A stretch of 64,000 bases of DNA from NCBI RefSeq assembly GCF_009389715.1, contig NC_052407.1, positions 6,358,475-6,422,474 on the forward strand. The letters run 5' to 3'. Positions 1 to 9,219 of this stretch are shown here, piece after piece. Below the pieces are notes generated by a model that was not told where the DNA came from, searched no databases, and worked only from the letters and a program-made list of their open reading frames with translations. Every line of letters begins with the position of its first letter. Position 1 is the first letter of the stretch. The stretch is from Phoenix dactylifera (taxonomy: Eukaryota > Streptophyta > Magnoliopsida > Arecales > Arecaceae). Made by a program: the position numbers and the translations under genes.

Positions 1-483
1 CTTGCCAGAGAGTTTTCAGCAGCGAATCCTCTGATGCCTAAGTCAGAATAGTGAGCCAACAGTATGGAAGGAAAAAACTTCAGCAAAGTATAGTTCTGAT
101 ATCATGTAGTATGTATGATTGCATAATTAAGGTCCCCAAGACTGCCTCTTTATATAGGAAAGCTGGTTTTGTCGCTACCTGGGTTGGCGCACACTAGTGG
201 TCTAGTAGCAGCCAATAGTATGGCCTCGGCATGGGCGGCGGATGGTACTGGCCATGTGCCGAATGCAGGATTGTTGCAACGACCCGTTGTTGTCACAATG
301 ATTGATTGCCAAGACTGTCAGTCCTTACCGGCACATGTCAATTAGTTCCTCGGTTGGAGGTGAAGCTGTTCATCTCGGTCGGTCGACTCCTCGGATGAGG
401 CCGAAGTTGTCTGCCTTAGTTTATACCGAGGTTGTCGAGACCGGTGTGGTCCAAGGTCGAGGTGTCTAATATTTCTCCTATCA
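1..483 (-). repeat. Partial 3' LTR of the Tat-like element
   Basis: On the minus strand the LTR begins with TG at 483 (TGATAGGAGAAATATTAGAC) and runs off the window after about 480 bases. It matches the LTR at 5704-6316: both start TGATxGGAGAAAxATTAGACACCTCGACC, both have a TATA-like stretch on the minus strand (plus-strand 144-156 here), and both carry the block that reads CTGATGCCTAAGT on the plus strand (33-45). The purine-rich AGTGGAGGGCATG just outside position 483 is a plausible polypurine tract. Confidence 0.7.
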
Positions 484-1020
484 CATGCCCTCCACTCTTG
501 AGGCCGAGTGGCATTCCAATTTGAGCAACGAAAGTTAGATCGTTGCCTCAATCGAGGATAGGGCTCTCGTCAAGGGGCAATAAATGTGTCAATTGGTCTT
601 ATCGAAGTGTAGCCGCGTACGGGCTATCTCGAGATGTCATTAGTGCAAGGCTTTTTAGAAGCGTCATTATGGTAGCGATCCTGGTAAATCGTCTGCACCG
701 TACCTCGAAATGACATGTGGCTCGATCTACCCAAGTAGCCGAACCGGGACTCTAATTAGGGTAGTTTGCGCCTCTAAATAAGGGTGGCACCTCCCTTTAG
801 CATATACTTCTTGCTTCATTTGCTCTTTCGCTCGAGTGCTCAAGCGTGTAGGCTCCCGGGTGGTGCTCCGGCGTAGTCCCTCATTTCCAGCTCCGGCATC
901 CTCTATATTCTCTGGTTTCTAGTGGGTACTACCTTTGGGTGCTCGTCCCTTCTCCTTATCTTCTTCCTCACTCCTTTATCTTCTCCTTCATATTTTTCTT
1001 TATTTTTTTTCTTCATCACC

Positions 1021-3200
1021 ATGAGTGGAGTCTAGGTTAATGCCCCAGAGGAGATTTGGTTGTCCAGACACTCTTCTCAAGTTTTCAGGAGCTGTCACCT
1101 CTGAGTGAGTCTGAGTCCAAGGTCCAGTGTGGCCCAGATTATGAGGTATCCATCCTTACCCAAGAGGAAATGGACCTCATCCAAGCTCAGCATTTCGTTC
1201 TCTCCAAGTTCACCTTTGAGCTCGCTGGTCCCGATGTTCAGGTGACTAGTCCTTCGCCTTCTCGGCTCGGCCTATACGAGGAAACAATAAGGGCCGGGCT
1301 GAGATTACCTCTCTACCCCTTCTCTGTCCAGCTGATGAGGGCCTATAGCCTCATACTGACACAACTAGTCTCAAACTTATGACAGGTTCTCGTCGGCTTT
1401 TTTTCTCTTTGTCTTCTTTGGAATATCCGAGCCCCGATTTTTCTCTTTTGGGCGTGCTTCACTCTGAAGAGACTTCCTTGGGACAGCATCTGGTGGTACT
1501 TTTCTTCTCGGAAAGACTGTCAGTTGATCCAAGGCACTCCCTCCTCTATTCGTTGATGAAAAAGGAGAGTTTTCTTTGTTTCTTTCGAGTAGTCATGGCG
1601 GTTCGAAACCATATGGAGGATGCCTTGGAAAGAATTAAATCGACCTCCAAGGTTGTCTGGTGACGACCAAGAGGCCTTGAACAAGCTCCTAAAATTCCAA
1701 TGCAAGATTTTTGCCCTATAGGAGTTGTTATCCGAGGAGATATTGATCGGCGTCAGTCTGAGCCCGACCAATCCCCAAGATAAGCTTCTTCTTATTTTTT
1801 TTCTATTTTTTCACCTTAACATTATTGACTAATATTGTCTTTGATTTTGCAGCTCTTTCCACCATGAAGACTGACCTCGCGTTGATTCATCAAAGGAGGA
1901 AATGAAGAAGAGGTCGGCTGCAGCAGCCAAGGCGAGACCCACCCAGAGAAAAAGGTCTAGGGGGGAGTTCTCCTCGACCCCTGATGCCAAAGCTGCCATC
2001 AAGGTCACTGTCGAAGCCCTGATTCTTGAAGTCTCCCCCAAGGTATCCGTACCTCGGGTGGGGACTGTGAAGCTCGATCCCGAGGTTGAGTTTGTAGAGC
2101 CAATCAGGTCAGCCCCTCCGGAGGGGGTTGTCTTCAGCTGCCACATCGGTCATCCCTTGAGGCCTGTGTCCTGGCTCGGTCCGATTTGAGCCGAAGAGGC
2201 CCCTCCACTTCGGCCCGCGCCTCCGGAACCTACTTTCTAGCATGGTAGGCCGAAGAGTCCAATTTGGCCTTGGAGTCTCCTGGGGTGGTGAGAGAGCTAG
2301 TCCGAGCCTTGCAGCTCCGAGCCGATAGGTTGCTTGTACGTTCCCTCAGCCTTGCTAAGTTCTTCAGTGGGGCCTTTGCCACGGTCATTCAAATAAGTTT
2401 CTAATCTATAAATCTTCATTAAGTCACATACCTTGGTAACTCACTCTCCTTCTTCTTCTTAGCATGCCCTTGAGATTGGCTGCATGCATGAGAGGATCAT
2501 AATACTTTTGAGGTGCATCTCGAAACTCGGGGAGAGGGTGGAGGGCACCAAGCAGCTGACCAAGGAAGGTCAAGAACAGGGCAGAGGCCGCCAAGCAGCT
2601 GACCAAGGAGAGGGCAAAGGCCACCGAAGACAAGGTTGAGTTGGCAAAAGCCAACGCCTCGGCTGTGTAGGTTTAGGCGATAATTAAGGAGAGCTACCTG
2701 TCTGCAGCCAGAGTGGCCTTAAAAGTCGCCGAGCAGAAAGTCACGAAGCTTTCCGCGAAGCTAGTCCAGGCGGAGCGGAATGCCACTAAGGCCTAGAAGT
2801 TTGCTAGCCGAGCTGAGGAAAAGTCACCAAGGCCTAGAAACTCGTCATCCGAGCCGAGCAGAAAGCTAGTAGAGCGGTTGAAGAGTACCACGCCTCTGAG
2901 GAGCTCCAAGAGGAGACCTTGGAGAATGGGACTGATGCCTTCGAAAAGGGCTTCAAGGAATGTCGAGCTCAGGCTCAGCGGATCTTCTTAAGGTTGGATT
3001 CTCCGGCCTTGACGACGACAATGATGGCGACGACGGCACAAGCGGAGGCAACAAAGATGGTAACGTCGATGGTGGTGGCAAAGGCGACGACCTCGACATC
3101 AGCAAACACAGTGAGGTGGGGGCCAACTCCGACAAAGGCAAAGGAGTTGATTCAAGGAAATACCCTCCTTATCCTGAATCTTTGCCTTGATGTTGTGGAT
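1021..3200 (+). pseudogene. Degenerate ORF with putative gypsy-type transposon domain (PF04195-like), antisense to pol
   Basis: The plus-strand reading around 1056-1382 contains the phrase LGLYEETIRAGLRLPLYPF, typical of the plant 'putative gypsy type transposon' domain (PF04195). The following frame (1379-1663) continues the same kind of protein. Further on, 1902-2189 is basic (KKRSAAAAKARPTQRKRSR), and 2560-2990 encodes a broken Ala/Lys/Glu-rich coiled coil ending in a segment like EKGFKECRAQAQR. Candidate splice acceptors lie near 1852 and 2460, so the ancestral gene probably had introns. Several stops interrupt it. It reads opposite to the integrase at 4690-5520 in the same element. It belongs to the transposon and is not a host gene. 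Whether this ORF class encodes a functional protein is unknown. Confidence 0.62.
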
Positions 3201-3789
3201 CATGTCCGAGGAGTAGGCCTCTAGGGTGAAGGTTCTGCCGGCAAGGGTCTTCATGAAGATCCCCATCTTGCAAGGTCGGATCGAAAACTCTTCTTTTCAA
3301 CCAAAGAAAACTAGGTATTTGACAAGTCAGGCGATGGCGATGAAGGCGAGGAATGAAGTCCCACCTTTTTACCTTTTTTCTTGTTTTTTTTCTTGCTCGA
3401 ATAAATCAAGCTCAATGTATTTTTTTTGTTCGGCCTCTACTGAGGTCAATATAAAAATCCAAAACTAATAAAAGCATAAAGTACCTGACTTCGACTGTTG
3501 TCATTATTGTCTCTTTTTCTTGCTTGAGTTTAGGTCGTCATCCCAAGCTTCAACCTTCTTATAGCTCTTTTCGCTCAGCTTCTACTAAGGTCAATGGGCA
3601 TACTAAGAGCCCAGGTCAATGTTTATACTAAAAGATAATAAAAAGTAAAGAATTTTCTAAAGTACCTGACTCCAGCCTTTACTTGTGTTGTTTATCTATT
3701 GGTTTGAGTTTGGGTCGTTGCGCCGAACTCTTCCCCTTATGTTTAATTTTGTCCAAGAAGAAGTAGCATGGAGTTTGGGTCGTTGCGTC

Positions 3790-4345
3790 GAGTGAGCTTA
3801 GCTGAAGGAGGTCCCGGGATGGCCCAAGACGTCTACTTAGTTGTTGATCTTCTCTGAAGTCCTACTATAATGAAATTCTGAATGAGCTCGGTTGAAGGAG
3901 GTCCTGGGTTGGCCCGGGGTGTCTCCTTAGTTGTTGATCTTCTTTAGAGTCTTGCTCGAGAGAAATTCTGAGTGAGCTTGACTGAAGGAGGTCTTGGGTT
4001 GGCCCGAGGCCTCTCCTTAGTTGTTGATCTTCACTGGAGTCCTGTTTTAGAGAAATTTTGAGTGAGTTCGATTGAAAGAGGTTTCGGGTTAGCCCGGGGC
4101 ATCTTCTTAGTTGTTGATTATCTTTGGAATCCTGCTCTAAAGGAATTCTGAGCTCGACTGAAGGAGGTCTCTGGTTGGCCTGAGGCATCTCCTTAGTTGT
4201 TGATCTTCTTCGGAGTCCTGCTCCAGAGAAATTCTAAGTGAGCTCAGCTGAAAGAGGTCTCAAGTTGGCATGAGGCATCTTCTTAGTTGTTAATCTTCTT
4301 CGGAGAGAAGTTCTGAGTGAGCTTGACTAAAGGAGGCCCCATGCA
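3790..4345. repeat. About 90-bp tandem repeat, six to seven copies
   Basis: The phrase GAAGGAGGTC..GGGTTGGCCCG..TTAGTTGTTGATCTTCT..GTCCTGCTC..AGAGAAATTCTGAGTGAGCT recurs at about 3803, 3893, 3983, 4073, 4157, 4247 and 4330. The spacing is 90, 90, 90, 84, 90 and roughly 80 bases. Because 90 is a multiple of three, the minus strand stays open over several units (3865-4188). Copies differ by about 10 to 20 percent. The array lies between the antisense ORF and the integrase remnant. Tandem arrays in this region of Tat-lineage elements are known and have been proposed as seeds of satellite DNA. Confidence 0.8.
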
Positions 4346-4689
4346 TCCTAAGGTGGCCCAAGTCGAATATATTCATCATAGTCATCCGATCTGAAAAAAA
4401 AAACACAATCAAGAGAATTCTTATTGAAAATAAGATCGGACTATAATATGCCTTATTGATAATTGATGCGGAGGTTAGCGGAGTTCCAAGTTTGTAGGAT
4501 CGGAGCATCGTGGAGATGCTCTAGTCTATATATGCCTAGTCGCATTGTTTTAGTTATCCAGTATGGGCCTTCCCAATTCGAACTCAAGCTCTCCTAGTCG
4601 TGACACTTCGATATTTCTCAAGATGAGGTTACCAGGTTGGAAGAGCTTGCCTTTGACCCTAGAGTTATAGTATCGGGCCGCTTTCCTCT

Positions 4690-5520
4690 AGTATGTCGCT
4701 AGGCATACTTAAGATTGTGCCCTAATTTCTTCCAACATATCGAGGTTAGCTCGGAGCCAATCTGAGTTCATTGGTTGTTGAAGCTTTCTACATGGTATGA
4801 TGGAAGTCCAATCTCCGGTGGGATCACCGCCTCTGCTCCTAGGTGAGGTTAAACGGCAACTCTCTGGTGGGAATCCGATGTGTTGTGCAGTATGCCTATA
4901 GGACATTGTATAGCTCTTCAGCCCATAACCTTTTTACTTGGTCAAGCCTTGCTTTCAACCTCTGTAGGATAGTCTGATTGGTCACCTTAGCCTCCTCATT
5001 GGTTTGTGGGTGTGCCACCAAGATGAATTGGTGGGCGTTCCCGATTTCGGAGCAAAACTCCTTGAATTAGGTATTGTCGAATTGACGTCTATTATTTGTA
5101 ACGATCACTCGAGGGAGTCTGAACTAGCAAATTATGGCCTTCCAAACTAAGTCTCGAGCCTTTCCCTCGGTAATCCGGACCAGTAGCTCGGCTTCTGCCT
5201 ACTTGGTGAAGTAGTTCACTATCACAAAGAGAAACTTGTACTGCCCTATTGCCAACGGAAAGGGTCTGAGGATGTCGATTTTCCACTGTGTAAATATTCA
5301 GGGGATGCTGATCGACCTCAACAGTACGGCCCGCCATCATTCGATGCTCGCATGTCATTGACATCAGTTGCACTTTTTAATGAGGTGGTTGCATCCTTTT
5401 GCAAGGTTAGCCAGTGGTATCCCTGGTGCAGGACCCTGCAGGTCAGAGATCTGCCCCCAGATGATTGCCACAAATGTCCTCATGCACCTCCCGAAGTGCA
5501 TAATTTACTTTGGTTGTGTT
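4690..5520 (-). pseudogene. Ty3/gypsy integrase remnant
   Basis: In the three minus-strand frames one can follow, in order, an integrase zinc-binding-like stretch (about 5520-5400), the start of the catalytic core (about 5300-5130, with fragments resembling the usual YFTKWVEAEP and VTDN motifs), and a downstream segment near 4900 including SYRHTAQHIGFPPE. The order is that of gypsy integrases, but the frame changes several times and stops are present. No reverse transcriptase lies upstream of it. It is non-functional. Confidence 0.65.
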
Positions 5521-5703
5521 GGCACAAGTATGGCGCATCCCAAGCAAGAAAATACAAGAAACTGCAGTGAAAACAACAGAGGGGTCGACTCATGCTGATC
5601 TGGGGTCAACCCCTGAAGAGTTGGGATCGACTCATCCAGAGCTGAAGTCAACCCCAGAATTGGGCAGCTAGGAGTTGTGGCCTTTTCTCTAGTACCAATC
5701 TAT

Positions 5704-6316
5704 TGTCGTAGAAATCAGACCGAGGTTGGAGCGTAGCTCGAAGAACCCTGGGATCGGCTAGAGACAAGCTAAGCATGTTAGTTGAGGTGTCGAGCGCTAG
5801 TCTCCTTTGGAAACAATCTGTAATAAGTCTGCTTGTCGAAGACTTTTCGACGGGCAACCCTCTGATGCCTAAGTTAGAACAAATAGGCAACAATATGGAA
5901 GAGAGAGAATTTTAGTGAAGAGTAATTTTGATATTGCGTAGTGCGTATTATTGTGTACTTGAGGTCCCCTAGACTACTCCTTTATATAGAGGAGCCAATT
6001 TTGTTGTTACCTGGGTCGACACACACCAGTGGTCAAGTGGTGGTCAATAGTATGGCCTCAATGTGGGCAGCATACAATACTGTCCGCGCGCCGGATGCAG
6101 GACTGTTGTAATGGTTAGTTGCTATCACGACGGCCGATTGCCAGGACTATCAGTTCTTGTTGGCACGTGTCAATTGGTTCCTCAGTCAGAGACAAAATTG
6201 TTCACCTCAGTCGATCAGCTCCTCGGCTAGGCTGAAGTTTTTTTGCTTAGGTTTATATCGAGGTTGTCGATGTCAGTCTGGACTGAGGTCGAGGTGTCTA
6301 ATATTTTCTCCATCAG
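5704..6316 (-). repeat. 5' LTR of the Tat-like element (about 613 bp)
   Basis: On the minus strand it begins TGATGGAGAAAATATTAGAC at 6316 and ends near ..TTTCTACGACA at 5704. A TATA-like CTCTATATAAAGG lies on the minus strand at about 5980-5992. The U5 block (plus-strand 5852-5866, CTGATGCCTAAGTTA) matches the LTR at the left edge. Sequence just inside (TTGGTACTAGAGAA on the minus strand) could be the primer-binding region. Divergence from the other LTR is substantial, so the insertion is old. Confidence 0.65.
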
Positions 6317-6339
6317 TAGAAAATAAAATTATGGAAGCA

Positions 6340-6845
6340 AAGATTAGTATAGAATATTTCTTTCTTCTAGTTGGCCTTCATCTCGGCCTTCTCGACTTAG
6401 CCTTTGCAGGTCGGCCTTCTCACCTCAACCTTCTTAGGTTGGCCTTCTCAAGTTGGTATTCTCACCGTGGCCTTTTCAGATCAGCCTTTTCACATCAGCC
6501 TTCTCTGGTGGGCCTTTTTAGGTCGGCCTACTAGTTAGCTTTAGGAGCTCAACCTTTGAAAGCTCAGCCTTTAGGAGTGGGCCTTCTCACCTTGGCCTTC
6601 TCGGGTTAGGCTTCTAATCTCGACCTTCTTAGGTCGGTCTTCTCACCTCAACCTTATCAAGTTGGCCTTCTCACCTCGGCCTTGGACTTTATCTTGGCCT
6701 TGGACTTCACCTCAGCCTTGGATTTTACCTCGACCTTGGCTCACCTTGGTCTCGGAGTTCACCTCGGTCTTAGAATTCACCTCGATCTCCACCTCAGACT
6801 TCATCTCGATCTTAACCTTCACCTCAGCCTTAGCAGCTTATTGAC
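6340..6845. repeat. Minisatellite of CTCGGCCTT-type words
   Basis: About 500 bases consist of degenerate repeats of a 13-19-bp word close to TCGGCCTTCTCACC, for example at 6383, 6411, 6440, 6467, 6588 and 6664. After 6680 the word shifts to variants built on CACCTCGGCCTTGGACTT. The plus strand stays open in places (6157-6534, 6662-6844) only because of the repeat, so no gene is called. A second small array of GAGCTATGAGAGCTTCT-like words follows at 6895-6975. Confidence 0.75.
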
Positions 6846-7206
6846 ATGCTAACCTGCTAAAAGAAGAAGAGCAGAATGATGGATAAGGGCTTGAGAACCT
6901 TTTACCATGAGAGCTTTGAGCTATGAGAGCTTCTAGCTATGGGAGCTTCTGGCTATGAGAGCTCCTCTTTTGGGGTCCCTTGACCCTCTTTTTATAGGCA
7001 TGGGAGTCATGATCCATTACAATTTGAGGCGGATGGCAATTTAGGGATGAGCCATAACTTCTTTCTTATGAGTCTTAACCATTTTTCTATTTCTCCATTG
7101 TCTTAAGTGCAAAGCTATAACCGCCCAAAATTCAAATATTTTCAAAATTGTTTGTCACGTGTCCATCCATAGTAGGAGAGTCTGTTTTATGCCCTACTAG
7201 AGAGTA

Positions 7207-8030
7207 TCCAAAATTTAATCAAAATATAAACAACATAGAACTAGCCTGCCTTAAACCTGGCTCAACCCAACTAATACCATTCTAAATGATAATTTCATCA
7301 ACTCGTGATTGTTTCTCTTAATTAAGTGATCAGAGAAATATTGGACACTTCGACCTCAAGCCAGACCATCCTCCTTAACCTCGGACCTAAACTGAGGTGA
7401 ACGACTTCAGTCCCAGTTGAGGAGCCATAACCAAGGAGCTAATTAGTCGAGGAGAACAATCAGAAGTGTCAATGACTGACGACCCTAACAACCTAAGCCC
7501 TGGCAGCCTGCAGCCTTGGCAGCACTACAGTCTACACCCGACCAACGTTGCACGCTGCCCACGTGGACTTACCTCACACCGTAGTCATACTACCGGCCGT
7601 TATCTGGCCATCAGTGCACGCTACATCAGCCTAGATAACGATAAAACATGTTCTTCTATATAAAAAGACAGTCCGGGGGGTCTTAGGTATGTTATTCATT
7701 TCTAACAGAAAACTACATTGTTGAAATATCTTCCGTCCATATTGTTAGCTCTTTGTTCTGACTTAGGCATCGAAAGGGCCTCTGCCGGAAACTTTTCGGC
7801 AAGTAGACTTCTTGCAGGCTATCTCTAAAAGAGGCCAGTGCCCGACCCCTTAATCATCTTGCTGAGCTCATCTCCAACCGATCTTAAGATCATCTGAGTG
7901 CACTTCGACCTCGGTCCAAATTTGATGGCAATATAAACAATGTAGAACTGGCATGTCTTGAACTTGGCTCAACCCAACTAATGCCATTCTAAATGATAAC
8001 TTCATCAACTCATGATCGTTTCTCTTAACT
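7207..8030 (+). repeat. Solo LTR (7327-7930) flanked by a 115-120-bp imperfect direct repeat
   Basis: An LTR related to the one at 5704-6316, but on the plus strand, starts TGATCAGAGAAATATTGGAC at 7327. It has a TATA box CTATATAAAAAG at about 7657 and the U5 block CTGACTTAGGCATCG at 7759-7773, and ends near 7930 (TTTGATGGCA). No 5-bp target duplication is seen. Instead the sequence 7207-7326 (TCCAAAATTTAATC..CTTAATTAAG) is repeated with about 15 percent change at 7915-8030, on the other side of the LTR. The repeat includes the last roughly 15 bases of the LTR, so it is probably element-derived leader sequence rather than a target duplication. Confidence 0.62.
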
Positions 8031-8381
8031 AAAAAGAGTTCGCCAAGCCCGACCCACTTCTTTTAGGAAAATGAGCAACTGAATGCGGCAGATCACTCTC
8101 AGCTCTCGTGATAGGTCCTACTCATTCTGAAGTACAAAAAAAATTAAAAAAGAGAGAATAAGAATGGAAGCCCGTTGATAAGGGCCAAAAGTTTGAAGCC
8201 AAACGAAACGCTTCACCACCTGATCACCCTGGAAGAATTCCCTGCAAAGCTCCTCTCCTCATCACCTCAGCCTTTTCCGACCCTCCGTACAACCCACGAC
8301 AACGACGTCGAATCTCTCCCCCCCCCTTCTCTCTGTCCATTCACCGTTCCTATCTCCTTCATCCCAAGCTGAGACCACTCC

Positions 8382-8390
8382 CTATATAAA
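8382..8390 (+). promoter_or_regulatory. TATA box of the Dof gene
   Basis: CTATATAAA lies 95 to 103 bases upstream of the Dof start codon. Transcription would be expected to begin near 8410-8420, giving a short C-rich leader of about 70 bases (AAACCCTAAACCCAAACCTCTCC). The AAACCCTAAACCC stretch at about 8412-8425 is a telobox-like motif common in plant leaders. Confidence 0.6.
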
Positions 8391-8484
8391 TCCAAACCAC
8401 CCAAAACCTCTTAAACCCTAAACCCAAACCTCTCCTCCTCATACCACTTCCAGAGAACAACTTAAAAGGAAGCAAACAAAGAAA

Positions 8485-9219
8485 ATGCCGTCAGAAACTG
8501 GAGAAGGACGTCGGCGGCCGGCGGAGGGGCTGGCGGAGGAGGAGGCGGCGGTGGAGCGGGGGAGGGAGCGGTGCCCCCGGTGCAACTCCCGGGACACCAA
8601 GTTCTGCTACTACAACAACTACAACACCTCCCAGCCCCGCCACTTCTGCCGCTCCTGCCGCCGCTACTGGACCCTCGGCGGTTCACTTCGCAACGTCCCC
8701 ATCGGCGGCTCCTCCCGCAAGCGTCTCCGACCCTCCCCTGCCGCCGCCGTCGCCGTCGCCGTCACCTCAGCCGCCGCCGCCGCCGCAGTCCGTTCCCTCC
8801 GCCCTCTCTCGTCTCTCGCCTCGCCAGCGCCTTCCTTGGACCTCCCTGCCACCACCTCGGCCCCCTCTGCCTTCGGCTCGTTCCTTCCCGGCCCGGTCTC
8901 GGCCGGGTTCTTGGCGCTCGGTGAGCCGTTCCTGGGGCGCCGGACCGGGTTCGAGCTCGGGCTCGGGCTGGGGCTCCGATCTGGACCTGCGGCGTCGCCG
9001 TCCATCGAGGAGCTGGGCTTCGGGCTGGGGACCACGCTGCTGTGGCCCACCGCGCTGCTGGACGAGGAGGGGGTCATCGGCGGCGGGGACGCGTGGAGGG
9101 TGGGGAGTGGTGGAACGGACTGCTTCGCTGCTCCGGCACCGGCTGCCGTTTGGCCGGATCTCGCCATTGCCGCGGCGCCCGCCGAGGGGAGCGGCAGAGC
9201 TGGAGGCGACTTGCGTTAG
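8485..9219 (+). CDS. DOF: Dof-type zinc-finger transcription factor
   Basis: A single-exon gene of 244 residues. Residues 28-80 are a complete Dof domain: [18 protein letters not shown], then [20 protein letters not shown] and RNVPIGG. The zinc ligands are Cys30, Cys33, Cys55 and Cys58 (C-x2-C-x21-C-x2-C). Dof proteins are plant-specific nuclear factors that bind AAAG-core sites. A basic run (SSRKRLRP, residues 76-83) directly after the finger may act in nuclear import. The rest is Ala/Ser/Gly/Leu-rich without known structure, as usual in this family, so the target pathway cannot be inferred. The ATG at 8485 is the first in frame after the TATA box. The gene is very GC-rich (third positions mostly G or C), which keeps long false ORFs open in other frames. 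Dof identity is secure; the subgroup is not resolved. Confidence 0.95.
   Translation: MPSETGEGRRRPAEGLAEEEAAVERGRERCPRCNSRDTKFCYYNNYNTSQPRHFCRSCRRYWTLGGSLRNVPIGGSSRKRLRPSPAAAVAVAVTSAAAAAAVRSLRPLSSLASPAPSLDLPATTSAPSAFGSFLPGPVSAGFLALGEPFLGRRTGFELGLGLGLRSGPAASPSIEELGFGLGTTLLWPTALLDEEGVIGGGDAWRVGSGGTDCFAAPAPAAVWPDLAIAAAPAEGSGRAGGDLR

Larger units (their letters stand above)
1..6316 (-). mobile_element. Degraded Tat-like Ty3/gypsy retrotransposon, running off the left edge
   Basis: Two related LTRs in minus orientation (1-483 and 5704-6316) bracket an internal region. Read on the minus strand the order is 5' LTR, integrase remnant (about 5520-4690), a 90-bp tandem array (3790-4345), an ORF region in the opposite orientation (1021-3200), then the 3' LTR. 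No gag, protease, reverse transcriptase or RNase H is visible between the 5' LTR and the integrase, so several kb of the coding part have been deleted. Extra ORFs between pol and the 3' LTR, often antisense, together with tandem repeats in that region, are known for the Tat lineage of plant gypsy elements; the lineage call rests on that layout. Stops and frameshifts throughout show that it is old and inactive. The left LTR is cut by the window edge, so the target duplication cannot be checked. Confidence 0.72.

Noticed and set aside
8664-9167. Long minus-strand ORF over the Dof gene
   Set aside because: It is a shadow of a very GC-rich coding exon; the plus-strand frame has the full Dof domain.
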